DNA of 64,000 bases from JBBRHH01 sp963788015 (GTDB lineage Bacteria > Planctomycetota > Phycisphaerae > Tepidisphaerales > Tepidisphaeraceae): contig CAWBEY010000001.1 of the NCBI GenBank assembly GCA_963788015.1, positions 248,001-312,000 on the forward strand. The letters are read 5' to 3'. The first letter of the stretch is position 1. The number at the start of each line of letters is the position of its first letter. Shown one piece after another: positions 38,431 through 48,018 of this stretch. Under the pieces are notes generated by a model. The model was not told where the DNA came from. It did not search any database and worked only from the letters and a program-made list of their open reading frames with translations. A program made the translations under genes and the position numbers.

Positions 38431-40179
38431 ATGACAACCCAGCGCAAGACAAACAGCAAACGCACCCGCACCCCCATCCTTCCCGCCCGGCGCTCCAGCG
38501 CCCTCGACACCGCCATCCGCTCTGTCGTCGAGACGCTCGAAGACCGCAGGCTCATGTCGGCCAACATCGCCGGCGACGTCTACCAGGACAACAACGCCAA
38601 TGGCGCTGAAGACGCCGGAGAGCCCTACCTTGCCGGGTTCAGCATCTACATCGACGCCAATCACAATGGCCAACTCGATCAGGGCGAAACTTCCGTGAAG
38701 AGCAACAACCTCGGCAAATACGCCTTTAGCAATCTCCCGGCCGGCACCTACACACTTTCGGAGCAAACCCCGGCCGGCTACACCCTCACCCAGCCTGCGG
38801 GCGGATCGGTCGATGTGACTATCGCCGACGGGCAAAACGGCGATCAGGACTTTGGCAACGCTCCCACCTCCCCGGTCGGCATCATCCGCGGCAGTATCTT
38901 CAATGACGTCAACGCAGATGGCGTTCAGAACAATGGCGAGCAACCCCAGGTTGGATGGACCACCTACATCGACGCCAACCAGAATGGCCAACTTGACCAG
39001 AACGAACCGACTGCCACCACTGACTCCACCGGCTACTACACCTTCCAGGGCCTGACGCCCGGCGGCTACCGTGTGCGCGAAGTCATCCAGCAGGGGTGGT
39101 CTCAGACGCGCCCCGCGGCCGGGTATTACGACGTGAATGTCGTCGCCGGCCAGCAGGCAATCGACAAGATTTTCGGCAACCGCCAAACTCCCGTCTCCCC
39201 GCCACCAGTCAGCCCGCCACCCGTCTCCCCTCCGCCCCCGCCCGCCGCCGGCGCAACCATTACCGGCACCGCCTTCGTCGATCTCAACGCCAACTCCGTC
39301 AAAGACTCTAACGAATGGGGCCTCCCCGGCGTCAAAGTCTTCATCGACACCAACGCCAACGGCATTGCCGACGCCAGCGAAACGGCCACCCTTACCAACG
39401 GCAACGGCATCTACTCGTTCAAAGGACTCGCGGCCGGGACGTATAACATTGCTGAGGTTGTTCCGGGTGGCTACCGCGCCACTACTCCCAGCGGCGCCTC
39501 GGCTCCTGTGACCGTGTTGGCCAACGCGTCGGCCGTCCTCAACTTCGGCGATACCCAGAAAGCCCTCATCACCGGCACAATCTTCAATGACGCCAACGGC
39601 AACGGGGCGCAAGACGTTGGCGATCTTGGACAGGCCAACACCAGCGTCTACCTCGACCTCAACAAGAACTTCGCGAAAGACGCAAACGAACCGACCGCCG
39701 TCACCGACAACCTCGGGCATTACGCCTTCAACGTTGATGCCGGCAACTACCGCGTGCGCCAGATCGTCCCCCAGGGCGCCCGCCCGACCAACGCCCTCTT
39801 CTACGATTTTGGCATTGCCTCCGGGCAAATCCTCACAAAAAACTTCGGCAACACCACCAACATTATGCTGGGCGGCAACGTCTTCAACGATGCCAACGGC
39901 AGCGCCGCCAAAGACGCCGGCGAGGCGGGCCTGCAAGGCTGGCAGGTATACGTCGATACCAACAACAACGGCCTACTTGATAGCGGCGAAGAATCCGCGC
40001 TCACCGACGCCAGCGGCAACTACCGCTTCAACGACCTGCCGGCCGGCACCTACACGCTCCGAGTCGTGCAGCAACAAACCTGGCAACTCACCACGCCCCT
40101 GGGCGGCGGGCTCACCGTTACCCTCGGCAGCGGCGAAGGAACGGAGAAACTGCTGTTTGGCGAGAAGCTGATTGGATAA
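38431..40179 (+). CDS. SdrD-B-repeat surface protein with planctomycete signal
   Basis: 582 residues after AAAGGAG. The motif VVETLEDRRLMSANI marks export in planctomycetes. Five or so SdrD B-like / prealbumin-like repeats follow, each beginning GxVFxDxNxNGxxDxGExxL and ending with YxFxxLPAGxYxLxE; their Asp-rich loops should bind calcium. A Pro-rich hinge (PVSPPPVSPPP) separates repeats two and three. Probably a rod-like adhesin or stalk; no anchor motif is seen at the C-terminus. It lacks any catalytic domain. Confidence 0.85.
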   Translation: MTTQRKTNSKRTRTPILPARRSSALDTAIRSVVETLEDRRLMSANIAGDVYQDNNANGAEDAGEPYLAGFSIYIDANHNGQLDQGETSVKSNNLGKYAFSNLPAGTYTLSEQTPAGYTLTQPAGGSVDVTIADGQNGDQDFGNAPTSPVGIIRGSIFNDVNADGVQNNGEQPQVGWTTYIDANQNGQLDQNEPTATTDSTGYYTFQGLTPGGYRVREVIQQGWSQTRPAAGYYDVNVVAGQQAIDKIFGNRQTPVSPPPVSPPPVSPPPPPAAGATITGTAFVDLNANSVKDSNEWGLPGVKVFIDTNANGIADASETATLTNGNGIYSFKGLAAGTYNIAEVVPGGYRATTPSGASAPVTVLANASAVLNFGDTQKALITGTIFNDANGNGAQDVGDLGQANTSVYLDLNKNFAKDANEPTAVTDNLGHYAFNVDAGNYRVRQIVPQGARPTNALFYDFGIASGQILTKNFGNTTNIMLGGNVFNDANGSAAKDAGEAGLQGWQVYVDTNNNGLLDSGEESALTDASGNYRFNDLPAGTYTLRVVQQQTWQLTTPLGGGLTVTLGSGEGTEKLLFGEKLIG

Positions 40180-40266
40180 AAATGAACAGGGGGAAACAAC
40201 ATCCCGGCAACGCGCCCCCTCGGCCGATCTTCTCCCAGATCCGGCCCAGGGGTGCTTCCATTTCCC

Positions 40267-40920
40267 TCAAACCAACAGCGCCAACTCCCGCGGACATCCA
40301 ATGTCCACCACCGTCACCTCGCCGGTAAATTCCCGCGACCGCACATTGGCAAACCCCGCCTTGCGGGCCACAAACGTGACAGTGTGATCGGCACGCACAC
40401 ACGCCCCCAGTGGTTGGCCGGTGTCGCAATCCAAGCCGCTGGGCAGGTCTACTGCCAGCACTGGCCGGCGCAACGCCGCGACCGCCTCGACCACTTCCCC
40501 AAACGGCTCGCGCGGCCTCCGCGCCAACCCCGTCCCAAAAATTGCATCAATCACCAGATCACAAGACTGCCCCGCAATCGCCTCTGGCGTCGCCTCAAAA
40601 GTCTGAAGCTTCATCGCCTGCACCACCCGCCAATTAACAAGTGCATCCCCTTGATACTTCGCAGCATCCCCATAAAGCCCAATCAAAATCTCCAATCCAA
40701 AGTTGTGCAATTGCCGCCCCGCCGCCAACCCATCCCCACCATTGTTCCCACCCCCACACAAAATCATCACCCTCGCCCCCGCCGCAAGTCCAAACCGCTC
40801 CATCGCCACCCGCGCCACGCCCCGGCTCGCATTCTCCATCAGCACAACCCCCGGAATCCCATACTCCTCAATCGACCGCCGATCCACTTCCCGAACCTGC
40901 GCCCGCGTGAGGTAAAGCAT
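40267..40920 (-). CDS. nnrE: NAD(P)H-hydrate epimerase (YjeF N-domain, stand-alone)
   Basis: 217 residues. Repairs the R form of damaged NAD(P)HX. Visible are MLYLTRAQVREVDRRSIEEYG, MENASRG, the nucleotide loop CGGGNNGGDGL and DAIFGTGLARRP with the catalytic Asp. Bacteria often fuse it to the dehydratase domain (NnrD); here only the epimerase domain is present, and no dehydratase gene is nearby. The ATG has no ribosome site, but TAAAAT ends six bases upstream (leaderless pattern). Confidence 0.93.
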   Translation of the reverse strand: MLYLTRAQVREVDRRSIEEYGIPGVVLMENASRGVARVAMERFGLAAGARVMILCGGGNNGGDGLAAGRQLHNFGLEILIGLYGDAAKYQGDALVNWRVVQAMKLQTFEATPEAIAGQSCDLVIDAIFGTGLARRPREPFGEVVEAVAALRRPVLAVDLPSGLDCDTGQPLGACVRADHTVTFVARKAGFANVRSREFTGEVTVVDIGCPRELALLV

Positions 40921-40926
40921 GCACCG

Positions 40927-40932
40927 ATTTTA
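40927..40932 (-). promoter_or_regulatory. -10 box of a leaderless nnrE promoter
   Basis: TAAAAT on the minus strand, then six bases, then ATG 40920. The -35 element is not clear. Confidence 0.35.
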
Positions 40933-41045
40933 CTCCCAAAAGGCGCCGAGCGTCTGCGCCGCGTCGCCAGCATCGTCCGTTGGATGGAACCCGACTTTCC
41001 GAATAAAGTGCCCCAGTGACCTCCACCAACACTCCATCATCAAGA

Positions 41046-41822
41046 ATGCTCATCCTTCTCACCAACGACGACGGCATTACCGCCCCCGGCCTGGTCGCGA
41101 TTTATCGCGAACTGCTCCACCTGGGCGATGTCTACGTGGTGGCGCCCGAGACCGTCCAATCGGCGGCCGGGCATGGGATTACGATTGCCACGCCGCTGAT
41201 GACCAGCCGGGTCACTGTTGAAGGGGCCTTCACTGGAACCGCGGTTGCCGGCCGGCCTGCGGATTGCGTGAAGCTGGCGGTTTCGCAGCTGCTCCCGCGT
41301 CAGCCTGATCTGGTTATCAGCGGTATCAACTCCGGGGCCAATGTGGGGATCAATGTCATCTATAGCGGCACTGTCGCGGCCGCCATTGAGGCTGCGTTTC
41401 TGGGCTTGCCGAGCATCGCCCTCTCGCTCTACTTGCGTAATGATATAGAAACCAACTATTCTCGCGCGGCCGGGCTGGCCCGTCAGACGATTCAGCAGAT
41501 CCTCGCGGCCGGCCTTCAGGCCGGGCAGGTTGCCAGCGTGAATCTTCCGGCGTTGCCTGCCGAACAAGCCCCGCGCGGCACGCTGGTTGTCCGTCAATGC
41601 ACCCGCCCGTGGGTTGACACGTATGAGCGCCGCCAGGACCCCAAGGGGCGGGATTACTTCTGGAACAGCAGCATCTTTACCCTCGATAACACCGAAGACG
41701 ATACTGATATCGCCGCGCTGCGCGATGGCTATATCACCATCACGCCGCTTCAGTTTGATCTGACCCAGCACGCGATGTTGAAGGATTGGCAATCCAGAAG
41801 GTGGGGTGCAACCGCGCCGTAG
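41046..41822 (+). CDS. surE: SurE, 5'/3'-nucleotidase
   Basis: 258 residues. Metal-dependent nucleotidase acting on nucleoside monophosphates, linked to survival in stationary phase. The acidic metal site LLTNDDGITAPGL begins the protein, VVAPETVQSAAGHGIT supplies the Ser/Asn ligands, and SGINSGANVGINVIYSGTVAAA is the family signature. The frame is open ten residues upstream; ATG 41046 is the normal start. In proteobacteria surE pairs with pcm, absent here. Confidence 0.95.
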   Translation: MLILLTNDDGITAPGLVAIYRELLHLGDVYVVAPETVQSAAGHGITIATPLMTSRVTVEGAFTGTAVAGRPADCVKLAVSQLLPRQPDLVISGINSGANVGINVIYSGTVAAAIEAAFLGLPSIALSLYLRNDIETNYSRAAGLARQTIQQILAAGLQAGQVASVNLPALPAEQAPRGTLVVRQCTRPWVDTYERRQDPKGRDYFWNSSIFTLDNTEDDTDIAALRDGYITITPLQFDLTQHAMLKDWQSRRWGATAP

Positions 41823-41831
41823 TATTCGTCG

Positions 41832-42413
41832 CTACTCGCCGCCACGCGTCCCTACGTTTTCTACGGCGTTGTTGACGGCCGGGATTGGTGAGCCCAGGAA
41901 GCTGATTCCCTTTACCAGCCGGTCATTCCCGCTCGGGGCCCAGTCGAAACGCCAGCGCGTTATGAGGGTGCCCATGTCGTGCTCGCTGGCGACTTGGAAC
42001 GACACGCCGATCAATTCGCCGCTTGTGTCAGGCCTGCCGACCACACTGCTGATGCTGGCGCTCTTCAAGCCATGGCTACTTACCTGCAATTCAATCTCCT
42101 TCGCCAGCACGTCGCGCCCGTGCCAGCTTAGAAACCGGACCTGTGGATCCAAAAGTGCTTTCATGCCGGCCCAGTCCTGCTTCGCAATCGCCTCCACGAA
42201 TTGCCGCGTTTTCTTTTCGCACTTTTCCCGATCGGTGTCGACAAAATAGCTCATTGCGGCCCACGCCAGCGCAAGCGCGATTAGGCCAACCCCGCCATAT
42301 TTCATGCGAGACTCAAGCCGTGCGTTGCCGCTGACAAACAACACCACCCCGCCAAAGCACAGGCCGGCGAACAGCCACCAGGGCATCTCAAAGAGCAGGG
42401 AAGTCAAAGTCAT
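41832..42413 (-). CDS. Two-helix membrane protein with NTF2-like tail
   Basis: 193 residues from ATG 42413. Two membrane segments open it (PWWLFAGLCFGGVVLFVSG and YGGVGLIALALAWAAMSYF). The rest resembles an NTF2/SnoaL-like fold (REKCEKKTRQFVEAIAKQDW; LLDPQVRFLSWHGRDVLA; RWRFDWAPSG). The domain probably sits outside the membrane and binds a small ligand or partner. The function is unknown. It is convergent with surE, nine bases apart. Confidence 0.65.
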   Translation of the reverse strand: MTLTSLLFEMPWWLFAGLCFGGVVLFVSGNARLESRMKYGGVGLIALALAWAAMSYFVDTDREKCEKKTRQFVEAIAKQDWAGMKALLDPQVRFLSWHGRDVLAKEIELQVSSHGLKSASISSVVGRPDTSGELIGVSFQVASEHDMGTLITRWRFDWAPSGNDRLVKGISFLGSPIPAVNNAVENVGTRGGE

Positions 42414-42536
42414 GCGACTAATCAATCTGGATGAAATCCATCCGTCAACGCACGTTGATGATAGCGTCCTACAGCAGTCGTCAGGATGGCACTCAATATT
42501 TCTGCGGCCCACGTCCGATAACAATTGAAGAGGTCC

Positions 42537-44445
42537 ATGGCTGATGTTGTCGATCCATCCCGGCGCTACGTTTTGGCAGCGGATGCTCCGCTGGTTAAGA
42601 ATCTGGCCGCGCTGTGGGCCGTCGATCCGAAGTTGGCGGCCCTTGTGGAAGAGATCGAGTCGGGAGACGCTACCGGATAGAAGCCTCGCGCTGCGGGCTG
42701 CCCACGCTGACCGTCACCACGCCAGAAGGCCGGCAACTTTACCTCCACAGCCGCCATCAGCCCCTTGATGAAGCGAGTCGCCTGACCGACTCAATTGATA
42801 CGAAGTCCGACCTGATGTTTTGCGTCCATGGGCTGGGCCTGGGCTATCACGTTGAGCAAATATTCGACGCGGCCAGCGATGAAGCCATTTTGCTGGTGCT
42901 GGAACCGGACCTTGTCGTCCTGCGAATCGCGTTGGAGCAGCGCGACCTTTCGCGGCTGATTGAAAGCCGCCGCGTGTTGTTTTTCACGAAGCCTGACAAG
43001 CCGGAACTGTTCATCCGCCTCACGCCGCACACGGCACTTATGTCTGTCGGATTTTCTTTCGTTGCACATGCGCCCAGCATGCAGTTGGCCGATGAGTTTC
43101 ATACGCAGATGGCGGCCTGGATCAGCGAGTTTGCCGCGTATGGTCGGACCAGTCTCAACACGCTCGTCGTCAATGGCCGGCGGACGTGCGAAAATATCGC
43201 GCGCAATCTCGCGTGGTACGCGGCCGCGCCAGGCATTAATCGTCTGAAGGACCGCCACCGGGGGACGCCCGCGATCATAGTGTCGGCCGGCCCGTCATTG
43301 CGCAAGAACCAGCATCTTCTGAAGCAGGCCGACGGCAAGGCGATTGTCATTGCCGTGCAGACGACTCTTCAGCCGCTTTTGGAGATGGGGGTTGAGCCGC
43401 AGTTTGCCACCACGCTGGATCACAACGACATCTCAACACGATTCTTTGAAAAGCTGCCGCCCACGCTGCGCACGCAGCTTGTGGCAGAGACCAAAGCCAC
43501 CAGCGCCATCTTCGCGTTAAACCCCGGCCCGCTCTCCATTCTCGGCAACGATCTGGCCGACAGCCTGCTGCGCGAGATGCGGCTGGACAAGACGCGGCTG
43601 CGCGCGGGCGCGACCGTCGCCCATCTCGCTTACTACCTGGCGGAGCATCTGGGGTGCGATCCGATCATCTTTGTCGGGCAGGATCTGGGTTTCTCGGATG
43701 GCCTTTGCTACACACCCGGCACCAGCTACGAAGACGTCTGGCGGCCGGAGCTTTCGCGATTTTGCACGGTCGAAATGAAACAGTGGGAACAGATCGTGCG
43801 CGAGCGCCCGATCCTGCGCCGGATCCCGGATTATCAGGGCCGGCCGATGTACACCGAAGAGCGTCTCTTCGCGTATCTGCAGCAGTTTGAGCGCGACTTC
43901 TCGACGGCCCGCGCCCGCATCATAGATGCCACCGAAGGGGGCGCTTTTAAGCGCGGCGCTATGCCGATGCCGCTGGCCGATGCCATCAAGCAGTTCTGCA
44001 CCCAACCGATCCTTCGTATCGAAGGGGATCATCCGGGCTATCGCTGGGACCTCATGGACGACGTGATCCAAAGCCTGAAGCGCCGCGACGCTGAGGCCGT
44101 TGAAATCGAGCAAATCGCCCGCGACACGCTCCCGCTGTTGGAGGAGGTGCGCGATCATCTTGCCGATCAGCCGCGCGTTAACCGCGCCATCGCCCGCATC
44201 GACTCGCTGCGCGCGAAGATGAACGATCTGGGGCAGTCTTATGATTTAATCACGCAGATGACGCAGTTGTCGGAGTTGCACCGTTTCCAGCGCGACCGTC
44301 ACATCGCGGCCGCACGTCTGGAGGCGCCGAGCGCCAGCGTCGGCAGGTGGAGCGGGACATTGAAAATGTTCGCAGCATGATGAACGCCGCAGGCGAGTTT
44401 CGTGCACTCCTGGAACAGGTCATTCAGCGCGCTGCGCGGCTTTGA
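42537..44445 (+). CDS. Maf-type (DUF115) motility accessory / glycosyltransferase protein, two frameshifts
   Basis: About 635 residues. The central DUF115 domain shows AIIVSAGPSLRKNQHLL, FATTLDHNDISTRFFEKLP, GATVAHLAYYLAEHLGCDPI and FVGQDLGFSDGLCYTPGTSY, marks of the Maf flagellin nonulosonic-acid transferases. Joining frames near 42670 (SGDA to YRIEASRCGLP) and 44325 gives start ATG 42537 and stop 44443-44445. As first gene of a run with nucleotidyltransferase, neuA, neuB and neuC genes, it is the probable transferase that moves CMP-nonulosonate to flagellin Ser/Thr. The acceptor is inferred. Confidence 0.85.
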
Positions 44446-44472
44446 TCCAGTTGCGCGACAGGAGGCAGCATA

Positions 44473-46092
44473 ATGGCCACCAGCGCGCTGATCTCGATGC
44501 TTCACGAGGCGGCCGACGATTGCGGCAGCGCCAGGCGCTGCTTTCGGGGCGAGCCTGTTTTGGGGTGGACGCTCCGCCGGCTTTCGCAGAGCGAGCGTCT
44601 GGCCAGCGTGATCGTGCTTTGCTGGGAGGATCAACTTCCCCACGTCGAGCGGATCGCCGGTGAACTGGAAGTGTTTGTCCTGGCCAAAGGGCCGAGGTTC
44701 TGCATTCCGCAGATTGATGCCGTCGGCGCTGCCCGTCGCTGGGCGGATGGCTGGCGCGGCGGGCTGCTCAATACCTGTCATTTCGATCTGGGCTTTTATG
44801 GCCCGTGGGCATTGGAAGCATTGGAGCGGGTTGAGGCCGAGAGTCTTGTCCTGGTTGATCCGGCGGCGGGCCTGATCGATCCTTTTGCCATCGATGATCT
44901 GATCGATCACGCGGGCGCGCATGAAGAAGTGGAAATCTGCTTTACCCCCGCCGCTCCGGGGCTGGGCGCAGCGCTCATCCAGCGCGCCCTGTTGCAGCGC
45001 CTGGCGAATACCACATCCCATCCTGGCCGGCTGCTCCATTACTCTCCTGATCTCCCGGCCAAGGACCCGCTCGGGGGCAACGGATGTGCCGCGGCGGCCA
45101 CCGCCGTCGCACGCACGACGCACCGCTTGACGCTGGATTCGGAGCGGCAAATACGGCGAATCGGCCGCGCCACCGTCAGCCTCAACGGCCAGCTTATTCG
45201 TACCGAAGGCGAAGAACTCGTTCACCGCCTCGACCAATTGCACGAGCCCGATCCGCTTCCGCGCGACGTGGTGCTGGAGATTAACACGAACCGCGCCACC
45301 AACCCGATCTACTGGCCTGGCCGGCATCTTTCGATTGCGCGAGCCGACATGCCGCTCGCCACTGCAAAGGACCTGTTTGCACAGCTTGAAGCGGCCGAAG
45401 ACGTGCGGCTTACGATGGCCGGCGTTGGCGATCCCTTGCTCGCCCCAGGCATTCTCGACATTATCGCCGCAGCCCGCTTTGCCGGCATCAGGGCCGTTCA
45501 TGTTGAAACGGATCTGGTTGGGATAGACGGTGCAATCATTGAGGCACTTGTCTCCAGCGGCATCGATATTCTGAGCGTCCACCTCCCCGCGCTCACGACG
45601 GAAACGTATGCGAGAATCATGGGCGTGGATCGGCTGCCGGAGGCGGTGGAGAACATCAAGCTGTTTGTCAAAGAGCGCGCCCGCCTTGGCCAGGGGACGC
45701 CACTGATCGTCCCCACTTTCACCAAATGCCAGGAAAACCTGGCGGAGATGGAGGCGTGGTACGACCAGTGGATTCGTGCGGTGGGGGCGGCCGTTATTGT
45801 GGGGCCGAGCACTTTTTGCGGCACGATTCCCGATGTGGGCGTGGCCGAGATGACACCCCCGCGCCGCCGGCCGTGCGCGCGACTGAACTCGCGCATGACG
45901 ATCCTGAGCAATGGCCAAATCGCCTCGTGCGAGCAGGACATTCAAGGCCGACAAGCGCTGGGTTTCCTCAACGACCGCCCTCTCACCCAGACATGGGCCA
46001 ATTCCTTCGCCGCCCTCCGAACCGCCCACGCTCTCCAGGATCTACAACAGTTCCCCCGATGCCAAACCTGTAAGGAGTGGCACCGGCCGTGA
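44473..46092 (+). CDS. Nucleotidyltransferase-like + cysteine-less radical-SAM + SPASM protein
   Basis: 539 residues after AGGAGG. Residues ~1-230 look like a sugar-nucleotide cytidylyltransferase of the SpsF kind (FRGEPVLGWTLRRLSQSERL). Residues ~255-460 follow a radical-SAM barrel (VVLEINTNRATNPIYWPG; VRLTMAGVGDPLLAPG; VHVETDLVG), but the CxxxCxxC that holds the iron-sulfur cluster is replaced by Ala, Ile and Trp. The C-terminus is a SPASM-like region keeping four cysteines (RPCARLNS, ASCEQD, FPRCQTCKEW). It lies between the Maf and neuA genes. It may be a sugar-modifying or carrier protein that lost radical chemistry; the role is unknown. Confidence 0.75.
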   Translation: MATSALISMLHEAADDCGSARRCFRGEPVLGWTLRRLSQSERLASVIVLCWEDQLPHVERIAGELEVFVLAKGPRFCIPQIDAVGAARRWADGWRGGLLNTCHFDLGFYGPWALEALERVEAESLVLVDPAAGLIDPFAIDDLIDHAGAHEEVEICFTPAAPGLGAALIQRALLQRLANTTSHPGRLLHYSPDLPAKDPLGGNGCAAAATAVARTTHRLTLDSERQIRRIGRATVSLNGQLIRTEGEELVHRLDQLHEPDPLPRDVVLEINTNRATNPIYWPGRHLSIARADMPLATAKDLFAQLEAAEDVRLTMAGVGDPLLAPGILDIIAAARFAGIRAVHVETDLVGIDGAIIEALVSSGIDILSVHLPALTTETYARIMGVDRLPEAVENIKLFVKERARLGQGTPLIVPTFTKCQENLAEMEAWYDQWIRAVGAAVIVGPSTFCGTIPDVGVAEMTPPRRRPCARLNSRMTILSNGQIASCEQDIQGRQALGFLNDRPLTQTWANSFAALRTAHALQDLQQFPRCQTCKEWHRP

Positions 46093-46187
46093 ACCCTGAA
46101 CCCTGAACCCTGAACCCTGAACCCTGAACCCTGAACCCTGAACCCTGAACCCTGAACCCTGAACCCCGAACCCCGAACCCCGAACCC
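46090..46187. repeat. Heptanucleotide tandem repeat, 14 units
   Basis: Eleven perfect tgaaccc units (46090-46166) followed by three cgaaccc units (46167-46187). The first tga is the stop of the upstream gene; the array ends three bases before the neuA ATG, so it fills the whole gap and leaves no ribosome site. Confidence 0.97.
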
Positions 46188-46190
46188 TCA

Positions 46191-46940
46191 ATGACCACCT
46201 TAGCCATCATCCTCGCCCGAGCCGGCAGTGTCGGCCTGAAAAACAAGCACCTGTTGCCCCTTCTGGGCCGGCCGGTGATTAGCTACACCTTCGACCATGC
46301 CCGGGCGGCCACCACGCTTGATCACGTCGTTGTTTCGTCAGACTGTCCAGAGGTGCGCAGTCTTGGCGTGTACGAGGGTCTGTCCACCATCGCGCGGCCG
46401 GCGTCTCTCGCGACCAGCGATGCATCCGTGCAGGATGTGTTGCTTCACGCGCTGGATCGCGTTGAATCCACCACCAGCTTCCACGCCGATTGCATCGTCA
46501 CGCTCTACGGAAATGTTCCGATTCGCGGCGAGGGTGTGATCGACCAGGCCGTGCGACTGCTGCAGACCACCGGCTGCGATTCTGTGCGCAGCTTTGTGCC
46601 CGTCGGCAAGTGGCACCCGGCATGGATGGCGACGCTGGAAGACGATCGTGTGGTGCCGGTGCAGGCGGGGAGCATTCATCGGCGACAGGACCTTACGCCG
46701 ATGTTCCTGCACGATGGCGCGGTTGTGGCGTGCTCGCGCGCGGCGCTGCTGCGCGGCCGAATCACGCCGTCCGATCCGCACACGTTTTTCGGCATCGACC
46801 GCCGGGCGGTGCAAACTGTGCCGGGCGAAACGGTCGAGGTGGATCAAATCACCGATCTCTATTTCGCGGAGGCGATTCTGCGCAGCCGACGGACGCAGAC
46901 GATCATCCCGCAGCCCAACGACATCCGGATCGCCTCATGA
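46191..46940 (+). CDS. neuA: CMP-nonulosonate (sialic-acid-like) cytidylyltransferase
   Basis: 249 residues. Uses CTP to activate a nonulosonic acid. The N-terminus TTLAIILARAGSVGLKNKHL is the family nucleotide loop (usually ARxGSKxIxxKN), and IVTLYGNVPIRGEGVIDQA and FFGIDRRAVQTVPGE follow the family pattern (the usual LQPTSPLR is changed here to TLYGNVPIR). It could serve legionaminic, pseudaminic or neuraminic acid. No ribosome site precedes it because the tandem repeat abuts the ATG. Its stop overlaps the neuB start as ATGA. Confidence 0.87.
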   Translation: MTTLAIILARAGSVGLKNKHLLPLLGRPVISYTFDHARAATTLDHVVVSSDCPEVRSLGVYEGLSTIARPASLATSDASVQDVLLHALDRVESTTSFHADCIVTLYGNVPIRGEGVIDQAVRLLQTTGCDSVRSFVPVGKWHPAWMATLEDDRVVPVQAGSIHRRQDLTPMFLHDGAVVACSRAALLRGRITPSDPHTFFGIDRRAVQTVPGETVEVDQITDLYFAEAILRSRRTQTIIPQPNDIRIAS

Positions 46941-47995
46941 AAGAGTTTTGCATACTTGATCGGCCGCTGGTGCACGGTGTGGATCCGATGGTGATCGCCG
47001 AGATCGGCGTGAATCACGATGGGTCGGTCGCGCGGGCGCTGGAGCTGGTGGAGATCGCGGCCGATTGCGGGGCGGATGCCGTGAAGCTGCAGATTTTCCG
47101 GGCCGAGACGCTCATGCACGCCTGTACGATGATGGCCGGTTATCAGCGGGAGCAGTGCGCGGATAGCGACGCGCGAGCGATGCTGCGACGGTATGAGCTG
47201 GCGGAGGACGAGGTGACGACGGTCGTGGGTGCGATTCGAGCCAAGGGCATGCTGCCGCTGGCGACGCCGTTTTCTCCGCATGATGTCGACCTCATTGAAG
47301 CTCTGGATTTGCCCGCCATCAAGATCGCGTCGCCTGATCTGGTGAACTGGCCACTCCTGCAATCGGCCGCCCATCTGCATCGGCCGATGCTGCTGTCCGT
47401 GGGGGCGTCGACGCTTGACGAAATTGACACGGCCGTGCAATGGCTGGCGGAGTGGAATGCATCTTTCGCACTGCTGCACTGCGTCAGCAGTTATCCGACG
47501 CCCGCCGACGATGCTCATCTCTCCTGGATAGCTAAGCTGGGGCGCGGTACGAAGTGCCGGTCGGCTACTCGGATCACACCTGCGAAGAATGCAGCGGCGC
47601 GTTGGCGACGGTGGCCGGGGCGGTTGTTATCGAAAAACACTTGACGTACGACCGCAGCGCGGCCGGGCCGGATCATGCCGCCAGCGCTGATCCGGACCAA
47701 TTCAAACGATACATCCAGCAGATTCGCCTGGCCCATTGCCTTATGGGCCGGGGCGGCAAGCGCGTGCTGGCCGGTGAGGAGGATGTGCGGCGCGTCAGCC
47801 GGCAAAGCCTCGTGACCCGCCGGGCGACTTCGAGCGGGCGATGTTCTTCGGGAAGAGGACTTGACGGTTCAGCGTCCGGGGACTGGTATTCCTGCCGCAA
47901 TGCTACCGAGGATGGTGGGGCGGCGCCTGGTGAACGGCGTTGCCGAGGGCACGATGCTTGAATGGGACATGCTGGTCGTTGCGGTCGCGGCCTAG
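46937..47995 (+). CDS. neuB: Nonulosonic-acid synthase (NeuB-like), two or three frameshifts
   Basis: About 350 residues. Condenses phosphoenolpyruvate with an N-acetylated hexosamine. VIAEIGVNHDGSVARALELV, AVKLQIFRAETLM, PAIKIASPDLVNWPLL and LLHCVSSYPTPADDAHL are family marks. After shifts near 47545 and 47825 it continues VGYSDHTCEECSGALATV, EKHLTYDRSAAGPDHAAS and the C-terminal SAF domain (EEDLTVQRPGTGIPAAML). ATG 46937 overlaps the neuA stop, so they are translationally coupled. Whether the product is neuraminic, legionaminic or pseudaminic acid is open; the NeuC-type epimerase beside it favours the first two. Confidence 0.88.
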
Positions 47996-48018
47996 AAACG
48001 CGTTGCTATCAGATCGAT

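Noticed and set aside
38158..39936. 592-codon minus-strand frame opposite the SdrD-repeat gene
   Set aside because: Its repeats are the reverse image of the plus-strand SdrD units, which have a ribosome site and recognised domains.
46090..46187. Tandem repeat as a CRISPR array
   Set aside because: Units are seven bases with no spacers and no cas genes nearby; it is a simple repeat.
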